A stretch of DNA of 55,169 nt, from the NCBI GenBank assembly GCA_029213145.1, contig JARGNK010000030.1, positions 1 through 55,169 on the forward strand. Reading direction: 5' to 3'. This DNA is from Rubripirellula sp. (GTDB lineage Bacteria > Planctomycetota > Planctomycetia > Pirellulales > Pirellulaceae). Under the pieces are notes generated by a model that worked only from the letters and a program-made list of their open reading frames with translations, was not told the origin of the DNA and ran no database searches. Positions 15,138 through 24,027 of this stretch are shown piece by piece; the first letter of the stretch is position 1, and every line of letters starts with the position of its first letter. The translations under genes were made by a program, and so were the position numbers.

Positions 15138-18032
15138 ATGCCAACGAACGCCCACCAAAGCCTGAACGACCAATCCTCGATTACCGCCCCTCCCTCTGAA
15201 GTCCTGGGAACCGTTGTAAACTCAGCCAACAGGTTCATCCTGGCTGCCGCCGTCACCCTTCTCATGGCTGGCACTCTGCAAAGCAAAGATTTCGACATCG
15301 TGATCCTCGGTGGGCGAATCGTCGATGGTACCGGCGCGCCTTGGTATCGCGCTGATGTCGGAATCACTGAAGGTAAAATCTTCAGCATCGGGCGACTGGA
15401 GGCAGACCAAGGCGAAACGGTGATCGATGCGAATGGCAAAGTCGTCGCCCCAGGTTTCATCGACATGATGGGCCAGACCGCGTCCCCCATGATGTCTGAC
15501 CCCAAAACTGCTCTGAATCTCCTGACCCAGGGAATCACCACCATCAATGCGGGCGAAGGAGGATCCGCGGCGCCCCAAACACAAGCCGATGGCGAACGAA
15601 TGGGATACACAACGATGGCAGAATATTTCGCGCTGCTGGAATCGAGTGGTTTACCAGTCAATGTCACACAAACGATTGGCCATACCCAGGTACGGAGAAT
15701 CGTGATGGGGGATATTGACCGGAGGCCGTCAGATGAAGAAATCAAGCTGATGCGTCGCCTGGTCGCCGAAGCAATGGAAGCGGGTGCCATCGGTGTCTCC
15801 ACCGCCTTGATCTATCCACCCGCCGTTTATGCGCGGACCAAAGAGATCGGTGAACTAGCAGCAGAAGCCGGCAAGTATGGCGGTCGTTATTACACACACA
15901 TGCGCAACGAAGGTGACCGATTGCTAGAAGCAATCGACGAAGCGATTGAAATCGGACGGGTTGGAAAAACACCAGTGCACATCTTTCACCTCAAAGCGGC
16001 CGGACAACAAAACTGGGGAAAAATGCAATCCGCCCTCGCGAAAATCGGTCAATCACGCTCCGAGGGCATCCAGGTAACCGCCGATATTTATCCTTACGTC
16101 AACAATGGACTCGGCATCGCGGCACTGATTCATCCACGCCATTTCGCTGATGGATTCAGTGCGCTGATCGATCGGTTGAATGATCAAGAACTACGTCACG
16201 AGATCCGTCAAGAAATCGAGACAACGACCGGCTGGGAAAACTGGTACCGCCACGCTGGCAGCGACTGGAATCGTATCGTCATCGGTCAAACCAATGAACC
16301 TCGCTACAGGGAATACGATGGCAGCACCATTCAACAAATTGCCGATTCCGTATCAGAAGACCCCTGGGACGTATTCTTCACGCTGGTACGTCGCGGTGCG
16401 TTTGCCCTGCCTGAAACTATGTCTGACGCGAACAAGATCGCTGCCATGCAACAAGAGTTCGTCTCGTTTTGCACCGATGTGGGGCCGGCAGGGGGTAACC
16501 GGTCAGCATCTCATCCACGCGGCTATGGTTCGTTCCCAAGACTGCTGTCGCATTACGTGCGGGATTTGGGAGCGATCAGTCTGCCACGAGCAATTGCCCA
16601 GGCAACTGCCGCTGCAGCCAACAATGTGTTCGCGTACGACCGAGGTCGGATCGCGATCGGCCTGGCCGCTGATGTCATTGTTTTTGATTACGAAGCGATC
16701 ACCGACAACGCAGATTTCAAAAACCCTCACGCAGTTTCCGAGGGCATGCACCACGTGATTGTGAATGGCAAACTCGTTTTACAGGATGGTAAACAAACCG
16801 ATGCCCTACCGGGACGTGTCTTGCGTGGTCCGGGATTCAAAAACAGCACGGCTGCCTGGCAAGTTGCTTCCGGCATCAGTGACCCTGACTTTGCCGCCTT
16901 TGACCAACAGATCGCGGAGCTAATGCAACAACATCGCGTCCCCGGGATTTCAGTCGCAGTCACCGATGGTGGGAAACTCGTTTTCGCTCGCGGTTATGGC
17001 TATGCAGATGTTGCTAACCGCCAAGGTGTCCAACCAGAAAGTCTGTTTCGGATCGCCAGCATTTCCAAACCAATCACGGCGGTGGCGATACTGAAATTAG
17101 CAGAGGATGGAAAATTGAAACTAACGGACAAGGTTTTTGACCTCCTCGACTTCGAAACAGACATCCAGGCAGCCGCAAAAAACTTTGACCCGCGATGTCG
17201 TGACATCACAATCGAGCAACTGCTCCAGCATCGTGGTGGTTGGGATCGCAATCAATCGTTCGACGCGATGTTTCAATCGGTCCGCTTTGCGGAACGGCTC
17301 GATTTACCACCACCGGCAGATCAAACAACTGTCATCCGCGCGATGCTATCACAATCGCTCGATTTCGCGCCGGGCGAAAAGTATGCCTATTCGAACTTTG
17401 GCTACTGTCTGCTCGGGCGAGTCATTGAATCATTGACCGGCCAAACCTATGAACAGTTCGTGCAGCAACAAATACTGGAACCCATCGGCATTACATCCAT
17501 GCGACTTGGCAGGACACGTTTAGGCGGTCGCGTCGACAACGAGGTTCGTTACTACCACCCGCAGACTTCCCAATCTGTTTTTGCCGAAGACGTGGGAAAG
17601 GAAGTCCCAAACCCTTACGGTGCCTGGCACCTCGAAGCAATGGATTCACACGGTGGCTGGATTGCATCGGCCACCGATTTGGCAAAATTCGCCGCCGCCT
17701 TTGATGATCTCGAACAGTCGCCTCTGCTCTCTGCTGGCAGCATCCAACAGATGCACGCCCGACCAGACGGCCTTGCTGGACACACAAAAGATGGCACGGA
17801 AAAAGCAGTCTATTACTCACTCGGCTGGCAAAATCGTGTCGTCACCGAGGACAAAATCAATCACTGGCATACCGGGTCGCTGCCGGGCACTTCTACTATT
17901 TTGATCCGCCGACACGATGGCAAAAACATGGTTGCCTTGATGAATTGCCGGACAAGTCCATCCCCCGACCGGCTCGGCAGAGCAATCGACCAATTACTTC
18001 ATCGGGCAACCAACGCCTCACTCGATGAGTGA
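15138..18032 (+). CDS. Fusion of D-aminoacylase-like amidohydrolase and beta-lactamase-fold serine hydrolase
   Basis: 964 residues from ATG 15138 (ATG 15087 would add 17). A hydrophobic stretch at 32-46 suggests export. Residues about 51-570 are an N-acyl-D-amino-acid deacylase-type amidohydrolase (FDIVILGGRIVDGTGAPW, VVAPGFID, QGITTINAGEGG, YYTHMRNEGD, HIFHLKAAG, HPRGYGSFPRLL). The usual metal motif HxH after 'GFID' is replaced (Met111, Gln113) and the bridging Cys of 'GNCG' is Gly141, while His254, His284 and Asp447 remain. Residues about 580-964 form a class C beta-lactamase/esterase-type domain with SISK (Ser641, Lys644), YSN (751-753) and HTG (911-913), which looks fully active. A bifunctional exported hydrolase of D-amino-acid or peptide substrates is inferred. 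Confidence 0.88.
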   Translation: MPTNAHQSLNDQSSITAPPSEVLGTVVNSANRFILAAAVTLLMAGTLQSKDFDIVILGGRIVDGTGAPWYRADVGITEGKIFSIGRLEADQGETVIDANGKVVAPGFIDMMGQTASPMMSDPKTALNLLTQGITTINAGEGGSAAPQTQADGERMGYTTMAEYFALLESSGLPVNVTQTIGHTQVRRIVMGDIDRRPSDEEIKLMRRLVAEAMEAGAIGVSTALIYPPAVYARTKEIGELAAEAGKYGGRYYTHMRNEGDRLLEAIDEAIEIGRVGKTPVHIFHLKAAGQQNWGKMQSALAKIGQSRSEGIQVTADIYPYVNNGLGIAALIHPRHFADGFSALIDRLNDQELRHEIRQEIETTTGWENWYRHAGSDWNRIVIGQTNEPRYREYDGSTIQQIADSVSEDPWDVFFTLVRRGAFALPETMSDANKIAAMQQEFVSFCTDVGPAGGNRSASHPRGYGSFPRLLSHYVRDLGAISLPRAIAQATAAAANNVFAYDRGRIAIGLAADVIVFDYEAITDNADFKNPHAVSEGMHHVIVNGKLVLQDGKQTDALPGRVLRGPGFKNSTAAWQVASGISDPDFAAFDQQIAELMQQHRVPGISVAVTDGGKLVFARGYGYADVANRQGVQPESLFRIASISKPITAVAILKLAEDGKLKLTDKVFDLLDFETDIQAAAKNFDPRCRDITIEQLLQHRGGWDRNQSFDAMFQSVRFAERLDLPPPADQTTVIRAMLSQSLDFAPGEKYAYSNFGYCLLGRVIESLTGQTYEQFVQQQILEPIGITSMRLGRTRLGGRVDNEVRYYHPQTSQSVFAEDVGKEVPNPYGAWHLEAMDSHGGWIASATDLAKFAAAFDDLEQSPLLSAGSIQQMHARPDGLAGHTKDGTEKAVYYSLGWQNRVVTEDKINHWHTGSLPGTSTILIRRHDGKNMVALMNCRTSPSPDRLGRAIDQLLHRATNASLDE

Positions 18033-18156
18033 CGACAACCGCGAGCGGTAGCCGCAGATGACGAAAATTCGCGGAACAGACGCGGGCAAAGTACGGCACC
18101 GCGTAAAACGGCAGGCGACCGGCGACTGCCCAAACCGGGAAATTCAATCGCCCGAA

Positions 18157-19038
18157 TCAATTTCGCTCGTGCGTTCGCAGCGTGGGCTTTGGTCCCGCCG
18201 GCTCACCTTCCAGCTGTGGCAAAATCCAGTGCAATCCGTCTAGGTTGTCTTGCAGACGTTGCTCCACGTCATCTTGGGTGTGACCAATGATTCCAATCGG
18301 GCCGTCATAGCCTGATTCGGCGATCGTTTTCATCAGTGAAACATCCAGCTCACCCTCACCAAGCGGCAAAATTTTCTGCCCACGTTTTTCACCATCCTTG
18401 GTCATGCCATTCAGATTTAGGCACGCAAGATAAGGTTTCATTTGCTGCAAAACCTCTCTGAATTGCGGCACATGCTGATGCCCATGGTGCAGGTTGTAAA
18501 CAATGCCAACATGATCGGCCTCGTGATGCTTTCGCAGAAATTCACAGATAGCGACCATGTTCTCTGGCTCACCACTCCAACCCCCATGGTTATAGATGCC
18601 AAACTTGCAGCCAGCCGTTTTCGCTTGCTCGACCATCGGTAGCAATTGTTCGGCAGCCTGACGAACTTTCTCTGCCTGCGTCGCTCCGGTTGGCTGAGCA
18701 AGCATCATCCAGATCTGTGGATGCAAATCGTATTTTTTGAACAGATCGAAGGCGTGTTCGTGCATTCCCCAAAATGCAAAGTACTCGATCCCATGCTTTC
18801 GGTATTGCCGTATTTCCTCTTCGAACGTCGGCACATGCTTTTCACGCCAATCGTAAGCAACCCGCCTGAGCCCCAAACGGCGGACCATCTCAGCCCGCTC
18901 AGCAGGACTTCGATCCTGGGAATCAAACGGCACAATACACCAGGCGACTAAATTCTGATCCCGCAAATTTTCTGGCGGAGCAGCACCCACCGTCGAAATG
19001 AGAATCAAACCGATCAGCAAAAAAATTGGATTACGCAT
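18157..19038 (-). CDS. Exported TIM-barrel protein of the sugar phosphate isomerase/epimerase family
   Basis: 293 residues. A signal peptide (1-19, FLLIGLILISTVGAA) precedes a xylose-isomerase-like / AP-endonuclease-2 TIM barrel: LGLRRVAYDWREKHVPTFEEEI, EYFAFWGMHEHAFDLFKKY, GCKFGIYNHGG, HVGIVYNLHHGHQHVPQF, LACLNLNGM, GELDVSLMKTIAESGYDGPIGIIGH. Metal-binding candidates are the His and Asp/Glu residues at the strand ends (NHGG, NLHHGH, GHTQDD). Members with this N-terminal export signal are common in planctomycetes and have no established substrate. It lies convergent to the fused hydrolase gene (124-base gap) and divergent from the second PQQ propeller. Confidence 0.85.
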   Translation of the reverse strand: MRNPIFLLIGLILISTVGAAPPENLRDQNLVAWCIVPFDSQDRSPAERAEMVRRLGLRRVAYDWREKHVPTFEEEIRQYRKHGIEYFAFWGMHEHAFDLFKKYDLHPQIWMMLAQPTGATQAEKVRQAAEQLLPMVEQAKTAGCKFGIYNHGGWSGEPENMVAICEFLRKHHEADHVGIVYNLHHGHQHVPQFREVLQQMKPYLACLNLNGMTKDGEKRGQKILPLGEGELDVSLMKTIAESGYDGPIGIIGHTQDDVEQRLQDNLDGLHWILPQLEGEPAGPKPTLRTHERN

Positions 19039-19546
19039 ACTTCTAGTCTAACGTGGTAAACGCCTCAAACAACGAGGTCGACCTCGCTCATCAAATTAGG
19101 CCGCGTAGCCTCGCCCTCCACCGAATTCTTTGCAATGGCTGGCAGATTCTTTGCTCTGGCTTGCAAACGAGCTGGGCAGCCCTCCCCCGGTTGAATGATC
19201 CGATTGAAAGATCAGATGCGATGGCCAAGTTTGATGACCTGATTTCATGAAAATTTGCGTTCCTCAATCAGCCAAATCGCGAAGTCAATGGATCGTCAGC
19301 ACTCGTCTGTCCCAACTCGTCCGCCCCAGCAGACACAAGTTCGGAGAAACTGAAAATCATCTGACTTGGCGAGTCCGCCCGGGCAATGAGCTTGGGAGAT
19401 TGGCAATGAGCTTGGGAAATCACGTAATGTAAGTCTGCTGGTAACCTCGCTGGACTTGCCCGCCGACTAACATCACGCAACTTGACCGACCTGCGGTAGA
19501 GGTACACCCTCATTGCAGCATCCACGACTTTGCAGGTAATGAACAA
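19039..19546. promoter_or_regulatory. Large divergent intergenic region
   Basis: 508 bases between divergent starts (isomerase-like, minus; PQQ propeller, plus). Two short open frames (19053-19250, 19247-19432) show no recognisable content or good start signal and are not called. Promoters for both genes must lie here. The visible structure is the 20-base-period repeat at 19382-19417. Confidence 0.45.
19382..19417. repeat. 20-bp-period tandem duplication
   Basis: GGCAATGAGCTTGGGA is found at 19382-19397 and 19402-19417, about 130 bases upstream of the PQQ-propeller start. It could be a duplicated regulator site or a chance replication duplication. Confidence 0.93.
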
Positions 19547-20899
19547 ATGACCACGCAGCTACGCCCTTCGACACGTCTTGGCTGGATCACCGGCGTCCTC
19601 ACGTTGCTAGTGGGAACGGTCGTGATGGCTGCCGATGCCGAAAACACCTGGCCTCAATTCCGCGGCCCGGACGGTAACGGTATGACTGCGGAAGCCTATC
19701 CAGCGGAGTGGGGTGACGGCCAAAACATGGCATGGTCCACCGAAATCCCAGGTGGCGGTTGGTCCTCGCCCGTGGTTTCTGGCAACCGCATCTTTGTCAC
19801 CAGCGCAGTTTCGCCCGACGACATCCGACCGAAAGGGTGGGGCGACGGAGTCTCATCCATGCGTTCGTTTTTTCAATCCAAGCCTCCGACGAAGCCGTTG
19901 AGTTTCCAAGTCCACTGCCTCAATCTCGAGAGCGGCGATCTACTCTGGAGCAAGCAGGTCGTTTCTCGAAAACCCTCGTTCAAGATCCATCCCTCGAACT
20001 CGTACGCAACGGAATCTCCGATCGTTGATGGTGACCGTGTCTACGCGTACTTTGCGGCCATTGGTTCGGTTGCCTGCCTTGATGCTCAAGGCGAGGTCGT
20101 GTGGCAGAAGGAGGTCGGCGAGTTTCCGACGTCGAGTGACTTCGGAACTGGTAGTTCCCTCGCCATTGTTGACGGCAAATTGTTCATTCAATGTGACAAC
20201 GAAAAGGAATCTTTCGTTTGCGCATTGGAAACCGAAACGGGAAAGGAACTTTGGCGAGTGCCGCGAACAAGTCGGACAAGCTGGAGCTCGCCTGTTGTCT
20301 GGAAGAACAATCAGCGAACAGAACTCATCGTTTGTGGCAGCGGTTTCGTCACATCGTACGATCCCGCCACCGGAAAGGAACTTTGGAGCCTGCCCGGAAT
20401 GGGCGGTGCATTCAGTGCTTCACCAACCTTTGACGCGGAACGGATCTACCTAGGCAACAGTGGTCGCATGAGTCGCGGCCCACTGGTAGCAGTCAAGGCG
20501 GGTGCTGAAGGAGAACTCGACATGGACTCCACCGAAGGAAATGGGGTCGCGTGGGTTGAAGATGCAGCAGGTCCCGGAATGTGCTCACCGGTCGTAGTCG
20601 CGGGTCGCGTGTACGTCTTGAGCCGAGGTATCCTTTCCTGCCACAACGCAGCCACAGGCGAGCGGATTTATCGTCAGCGAATGCAAAACGCGTCGAGTGT
20701 AACGGCATCGCTGTGGGCGACGGACGATAAAGTCTTCGTGCTGAACGAGTCGGGCGAAACATCGGTCGTCAAAGTCGGTGACGAATTCGAACTAATAGGT
20801 TCGAACGAAATCGAAGGCTTGTTTTGGGCGACTCCATCGGTCGCGAATGAATCGTTGTTACTGCGAGGTGCTGCCAACCTCCATTGCATCCGCAAGTAA
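19547..20899 (+). CDS. Exported PQQ-like beta-propeller protein
   Basis: 450 residues. The signal peptide spans about 10-29 (LGWITGVLTLLVGTVVMA), followed by WPQFRGPDGNG, the same opening motif as the protein at 10308-11585. Blades of the PQQ/BamB type follow: NMAWSTEIPGGGWSSPVVSG, VHCLNLESGDLLWSKQV, VACLDAQGEVVWQKEV, CALETETGKELWRVPR, VTSYDPATGKELWSLPG, ILSCHNAATGERIYRQRM, and the C-terminal LLRGAANLHCIRK. Likely periplasmic. The family is abundant in planctomycetes, sometimes described as BamB-like, but its function is not known. It stands alone on the plus strand. Confidence 0.9.
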   Translation: MTTQLRPSTRLGWITGVLTLLVGTVVMAADAENTWPQFRGPDGNGMTAEAYPAEWGDGQNMAWSTEIPGGGWSSPVVSGNRIFVTSAVSPDDIRPKGWGDGVSSMRSFFQSKPPTKPLSFQVHCLNLESGDLLWSKQVVSRKPSFKIHPSNSYATESPIVDGDRVYAYFAAIGSVACLDAQGEVVWQKEVGEFPTSSDFGTGSSLAIVDGKLFIQCDNEKESFVCALETETGKELWRVPRTSRTSWSSPVVWKNNQRTELIVCGSGFVTSYDPATGKELWSLPGMGGAFSASPTFDAERIYLGNSGRMSRGPLVAVKAGAEGELDMDSTEGNGVAWVEDAAGPGMCSPVVVAGRVYVLSRGILSCHNAATGERIYRQRMQNASSVTASLWATDDKVFVLNESGETSVVKVGDEFELIGSNEIEGLFWATPSVANESLLLRGAANLHCIRK

Positions 20900-21246
20900 A
20901 TCCACGGATCGCCCGATTACGTTTTCGGCAGTCGGAGTGGTTGCCACCGCTCACCGATCCTGTGTCATTCTTCTGCGGCGTCCCAGACTGCTGCGGCCCG
21001 CTCGAGTGTGCCGCAGCTTTCTGTGTCAGCGACAAAGCAAATTCAACGCTTCTCATGATTCCGCGTTGAGAACGACGATTGTGCAGCCAAGTTTTTCGCC
21101 GCACGGAATTGCCAAAGAACACTGCGGCTTAAAAAACTGTGCAACAAACCGCAGGAGGAAATCGCCTCTTCCGCAGCCTGCTTCGTCCGCGTTTTTTATT
21201 CCCCTTCTCTAGGCCGCCCACAAGGACCGAGCGGTGACAGTGAGGA
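20900..21246. other. Intergenic region without a recognised feature
   Basis: 347 bases between convergent genes (PQQ propeller, plus; membrane protein, minus). Open frames on both strands are extensions of antisense frames of the propeller gene. No obvious hairpin with a T-run was found. Confidence 0.5.
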
Positions 21247-21918
21247 TCAAAACTCGGTCGGTGCTGGTGGACGGTAAGGCCTGCCATCCTCGCTCGACCT
21301 CTGACTAATTTTTGGAACTGCTTGGCTCTGGATGCCACCTTTGCGAGAGGAGTGTGACAAACCTTCAAGCAGCAAATTGCATTGGCTCCCCCAGAACACG
21401 ATGTCCGCTTGGCCAACCTGCTGAGCTTGATCAAACCGCTCACGTGTTCGCTGCAAATCCTCGTATTGCGTCATTTCATCGACCGTGAGGATTTTCGAGT
21501 CACGAACCTGAAGAAGATCCAATTTCAAATCCGAATCAACCACCAAGCCGGCATCCGACATCAATTGACGGACACGATCATCCACTACCATGCAACCTTG
21601 GCGGAACTGATGAAGTGTCGAGATGACGGGATTGGGGCGAAATCTCCGAGCGGCGCGAAACGCAACCGTCGACGCAATAACACTCGACACGATAAAAAAG
21701 GCTGCGACTGACAGAAAAGAAAATCCGAATGTTCTTATCAACAAGAGCAAACCAGGCAAAAAGCACAAGAACAAAACGCTCAGTCCAAGCAGGCTTCCCC
21801 AAACAGCACCCTCGACCTGCTTGCGCCAAAAACTCGTTCGCCCAATTTGAACCGCCAAAACAGCGGAAACCATCACTGGCAAACCACCAAGCAGCACCAT
21901 CAACAACAAGGAAAACAT
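21247..21918 (-). CDS. Small membrane protein of unknown function
   Basis: 223 residues from the ATG at 21918, which has a GAGG nine bases upstream; a GTG at 21963 in the same frame would add 15 residues. Three hydrophobic helices lie at about 2-23, 36-60 and 66-87 (FSLLLMVLLGGLPVMVSAVL, LLGLSVLFLCFLPGLLLL, FLSVAAFFIVSSVIASTVAF), followed by a basic stretch RAARRFRP and a soluble tail of about 130 residues with charged helical sequence (DEMTQYEDLQRTRERFDQAQQVG) and a proline-rich end. I do not recognise a family. The arrangement resembles a membrane-anchored cytoplasmic domain. It is 190 or more bases downstream of the cyanophycinase start direction and may be independent. Confidence 0.72.
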   Translation of the reverse strand: MFSLLLMVLLGGLPVMVSAVLAVQIGRTSFWRKQVEGAVWGSLLGLSVLFLCFLPGLLLLIRTFGFSFLSVAAFFIVSSVIASTVAFRAARRFRPNPVISTLHQFRQGCMVVDDRVRQLMSDAGLVVDSDLKLDLLQVRDSKILTVDEMTQYEDLQRTRERFDQAQQVGQADIVFWGSQCNLLLEGLSHSSRKGGIQSQAVPKISQRSSEDGRPYRPPAPTEF

Positions 21919-22153
21919 CGCAGAACGCCTCACAAAAACTTTAACCTGGTCGCATCCGCTCACGAAAAATCAGCGACCATAGATTTAACAACCGAGCACA
22001 GGTCCATTTCCACAAGGCCGTCAAGCCAACACGAATCCAACAGCCGCCTCAACATTCAGCTAGAATGACAAACAACGCTTGCCCAATTCAAATTTGCAGC
22101 ACAATCCGACAAAAATGCTGTGCCCCGGGCGTGCCGATCCCGATGCGATAAAT

Positions 22154-23863
22154 CTACTTTGCCTCTGCTTTAGTTTCTGACTCAGTTTCTGTCTTATCGA
22201 CGACGACAGCTCGTTGGGCAAGGTCATAGACGGAGCCAGCCGGCAGAGCAATGTAGTCGGGTTCACCCTCTACCACCGGTAGCGTTCGGTCATAGAAAAA
22301 GACGCGTCCCTGGCCGATGACTCTTGCTTGGGATTTTTGCACTTCGATCGCCGTCGCTTCATCCAAACCAATCCCCAACAACTGCGGGTGACGCCGCATC
22401 AGTTCGGTCATATCCTTTTGCCGCCCTCGTTGCGTGAAGTGTTGATCAATGGCAACGCCGCTAATGAATCCCAATCCACCACGCTCATAGCCGGGTGCCA
22501 TAATCCGATAGTTCCCAATGGGCGTAGCACGTGCCAGGTAACGCGCCTGAATCGACGCCCCTGCGGAAGATCCTCCCACGACCCCACCACGCAACAGCGC
22601 CGTTTTCATTAACTCATGTGCGGTCGTTCCGTAGTATGAATCGGCGAAGTTCCATTGCCGACCACCACCAAACCAAATCCCGGTTGCATCCTTGAGAGGC
22701 TCCAGAAAAGCATCATCATTGTCAGCTTTTCGCCGATCTTTCGTGTGGATGAACGTTGCATGTTGAACTCCCATCTGCTGCCATTGCTGAACCGTTCGTT
22801 GTTGTTCACCAACATCATCCGCCTCACTGCAGGGCACGTAAACGAGTTTCGCCTTTTCAGGTCCGCCAGCGAGTTCGACAAATCGATCCATCAACCCCTT
22901 GGGCATACCACCGCCACCAACGATCAAGAGCGTTCCCTCTTTCACCACTGGTGTGCGCGGCTTCTTTGGTGGAAAAGGCTCGAGCGTTCTGTCGATTGAG
23001 TCACGACGCCACTCGGTCAGATCGACCAATGAATTCCAGGGCGGTTGACGCCGTGAACGCTGCTCCGTGATCGATTCCACTCGGGCTTCCAACTGCTCGG
23101 TCGCTGGCAAACAAAACGTCGCCTTCCCCTCTCCGAAACAGAACATTTTCCGGCCTGCAAGCACCAGCATTGTCGTCGGCTCCAACACGACGCCCACCGC
23201 ACGTGATTGCTCAGACAGAACTTGCAGCAACGTTTTGGTTGTCACTTGCGGTTCCTCACGAACACATCGCAAAATGCAATTCGGCAATTGATTCATTCCA
23301 GCGATGGGATCCCACGCAAATCCTTCGTCATCTGAATCCGGGATAACCGCGGGCAGATAACACTCGCTCAAACACTCCGCCCATGAAGCGTCCGCGATCA
23401 AGACTCCCCCTCCCGCAACAAATCGGGTGATCTCTGACGACAAGCCAGCGATCGCTTCAACTTGGCTATCACCTCCGCTGCTTGAGATTGGGCCAATCGC
23501 GACTACATCAGCGGTCTTCAAAGCAGTTTTCAGCAATTCAACCGGCACGGCCCCGGATTCAACTCGCGAGAAATTTCCCGCATCGGTAATCCCCGCACGG
23601 ATTTCCACCATCAATGGATTAGCATTCGCTGTTTCACCGAGCTCCACTGAATCAAACCAGACAACCTGCTTTGCGCGAACGAGTCCGCGGAGGTAGGGAC
23701 GCACCCGTTCAAAATCATCCAATCCATGATTGATGATGATCTGGCCGTTGATTTTTAGATCCTCGGGCCAATCGCTGTAACGCTCATCAAACTCCTGTGC
23801 AGAAACGCGAGGAAAACAGAACAGAACCAGCAAGAGACAAGAAAGCGGTGAAGTAGTTTTCAT
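22154..23863 (-). CDS. Exported two-lobed cyanophycinase-like peptidase (S51 family)
   Basis: 569 residues with a signal peptide (1-22, LLLVLFCFPRVSA). The C-terminal half (about 305-560) has the S51 cyanophycinase pattern: LLIVGGGGMPKG, KLVYVPCSEAD, GIWFGGGRQWNF (397-402), nucleophile Ser432 in GGSSAGA, GFISGVAIDQHF and LLGIGLDEATAIEV. It should cleave beta-linked aspartyl peptides such as cyanophycin or related isopeptides outside the cytoplasm. The N-terminal half (about 30-265) looks like a decayed copy of the same fold: AVGVVLEPTTMLVLAGRKMFCFGEG (220-244) parallels LLGIGLDEATAIEV...VIGQGRV, and no GxSAG nucleophile is present. The C-terminus ends in a charged TETESETKAEAK tail. Confidence 0.87.
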   Translation of the reverse strand: MKTTSPLSCLLLVLFCFPRVSAQEFDERYSDWPEDLKINGQIIINHGLDDFERVRPYLRGLVRAKQVVWFDSVELGETANANPLMVEIRAGITDAGNFSRVESGAVPVELLKTALKTADVVAIGPISSSGGDSQVEAIAGLSSEITRFVAGGGVLIADASWAECLSECYLPAVIPDSDDEGFAWDPIAGMNQLPNCILRCVREEPQVTTKTLLQVLSEQSRAVGVVLEPTTMLVLAGRKMFCFGEGKATFCLPATEQLEARVESITEQRSRRQPPWNSLVDLTEWRRDSIDRTLEPFPPKKPRTPVVKEGTLLIVGGGGMPKGLMDRFVELAGGPEKAKLVYVPCSEADDVGEQQRTVQQWQQMGVQHATFIHTKDRRKADNDDAFLEPLKDATGIWFGGGRQWNFADSYYGTTAHELMKTALLRGGVVGGSSAGASIQARYLARATPIGNYRIMAPGYERGGLGFISGVAIDQHFTQRGRQKDMTELMRRHPQLLGIGLDEATAIEVQKSQARVIGQGRVFFYDRTLPVVEGEPDYIALPAGSVYDLAQRAVVVDKTETESETKAEAK

Positions 23864-24015
23864 GCTTTATCGGAGGTTGATTGAAGCGGTAGAACACAAG
23901 TCATTCGGAGAAACGTGATTCATCCCGCACGACTCAAAACACATACGGATCAAAAGGAAAGCGGTTGCTTGATTTCGATCTGCAGCAGTGGCATCTGCAT
24001 GATTCGCTCAAGTGC

Positions 24016-24027
24016 CAGATGCATCTG
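24016..24027. repeat. 12-bp perfect palindrome at the DUF1501 stop codon
   Basis: CAGATGCATCTG reads the same on both strands and directly abuts the stop codon of the DUF1501 gene (24028-24030). A second CAGATGC/GCATCTG half lies about 25 bases further downstream, so the transcript could fold into a stem. There is no T-run, so a terminator role is only possible. Confidence 0.6.

Noticed and set aside
15098..15802. 234-codon open frame on the minus strand
   Set aside because: It runs antisense to the fused hydrolase gene, whose domains are clear; it shows no family features.
19053..19432. Two short open frames in the large divergent intergenic region
   Set aside because: No convincing start signals or protein features; their codons overlap the repeat region.
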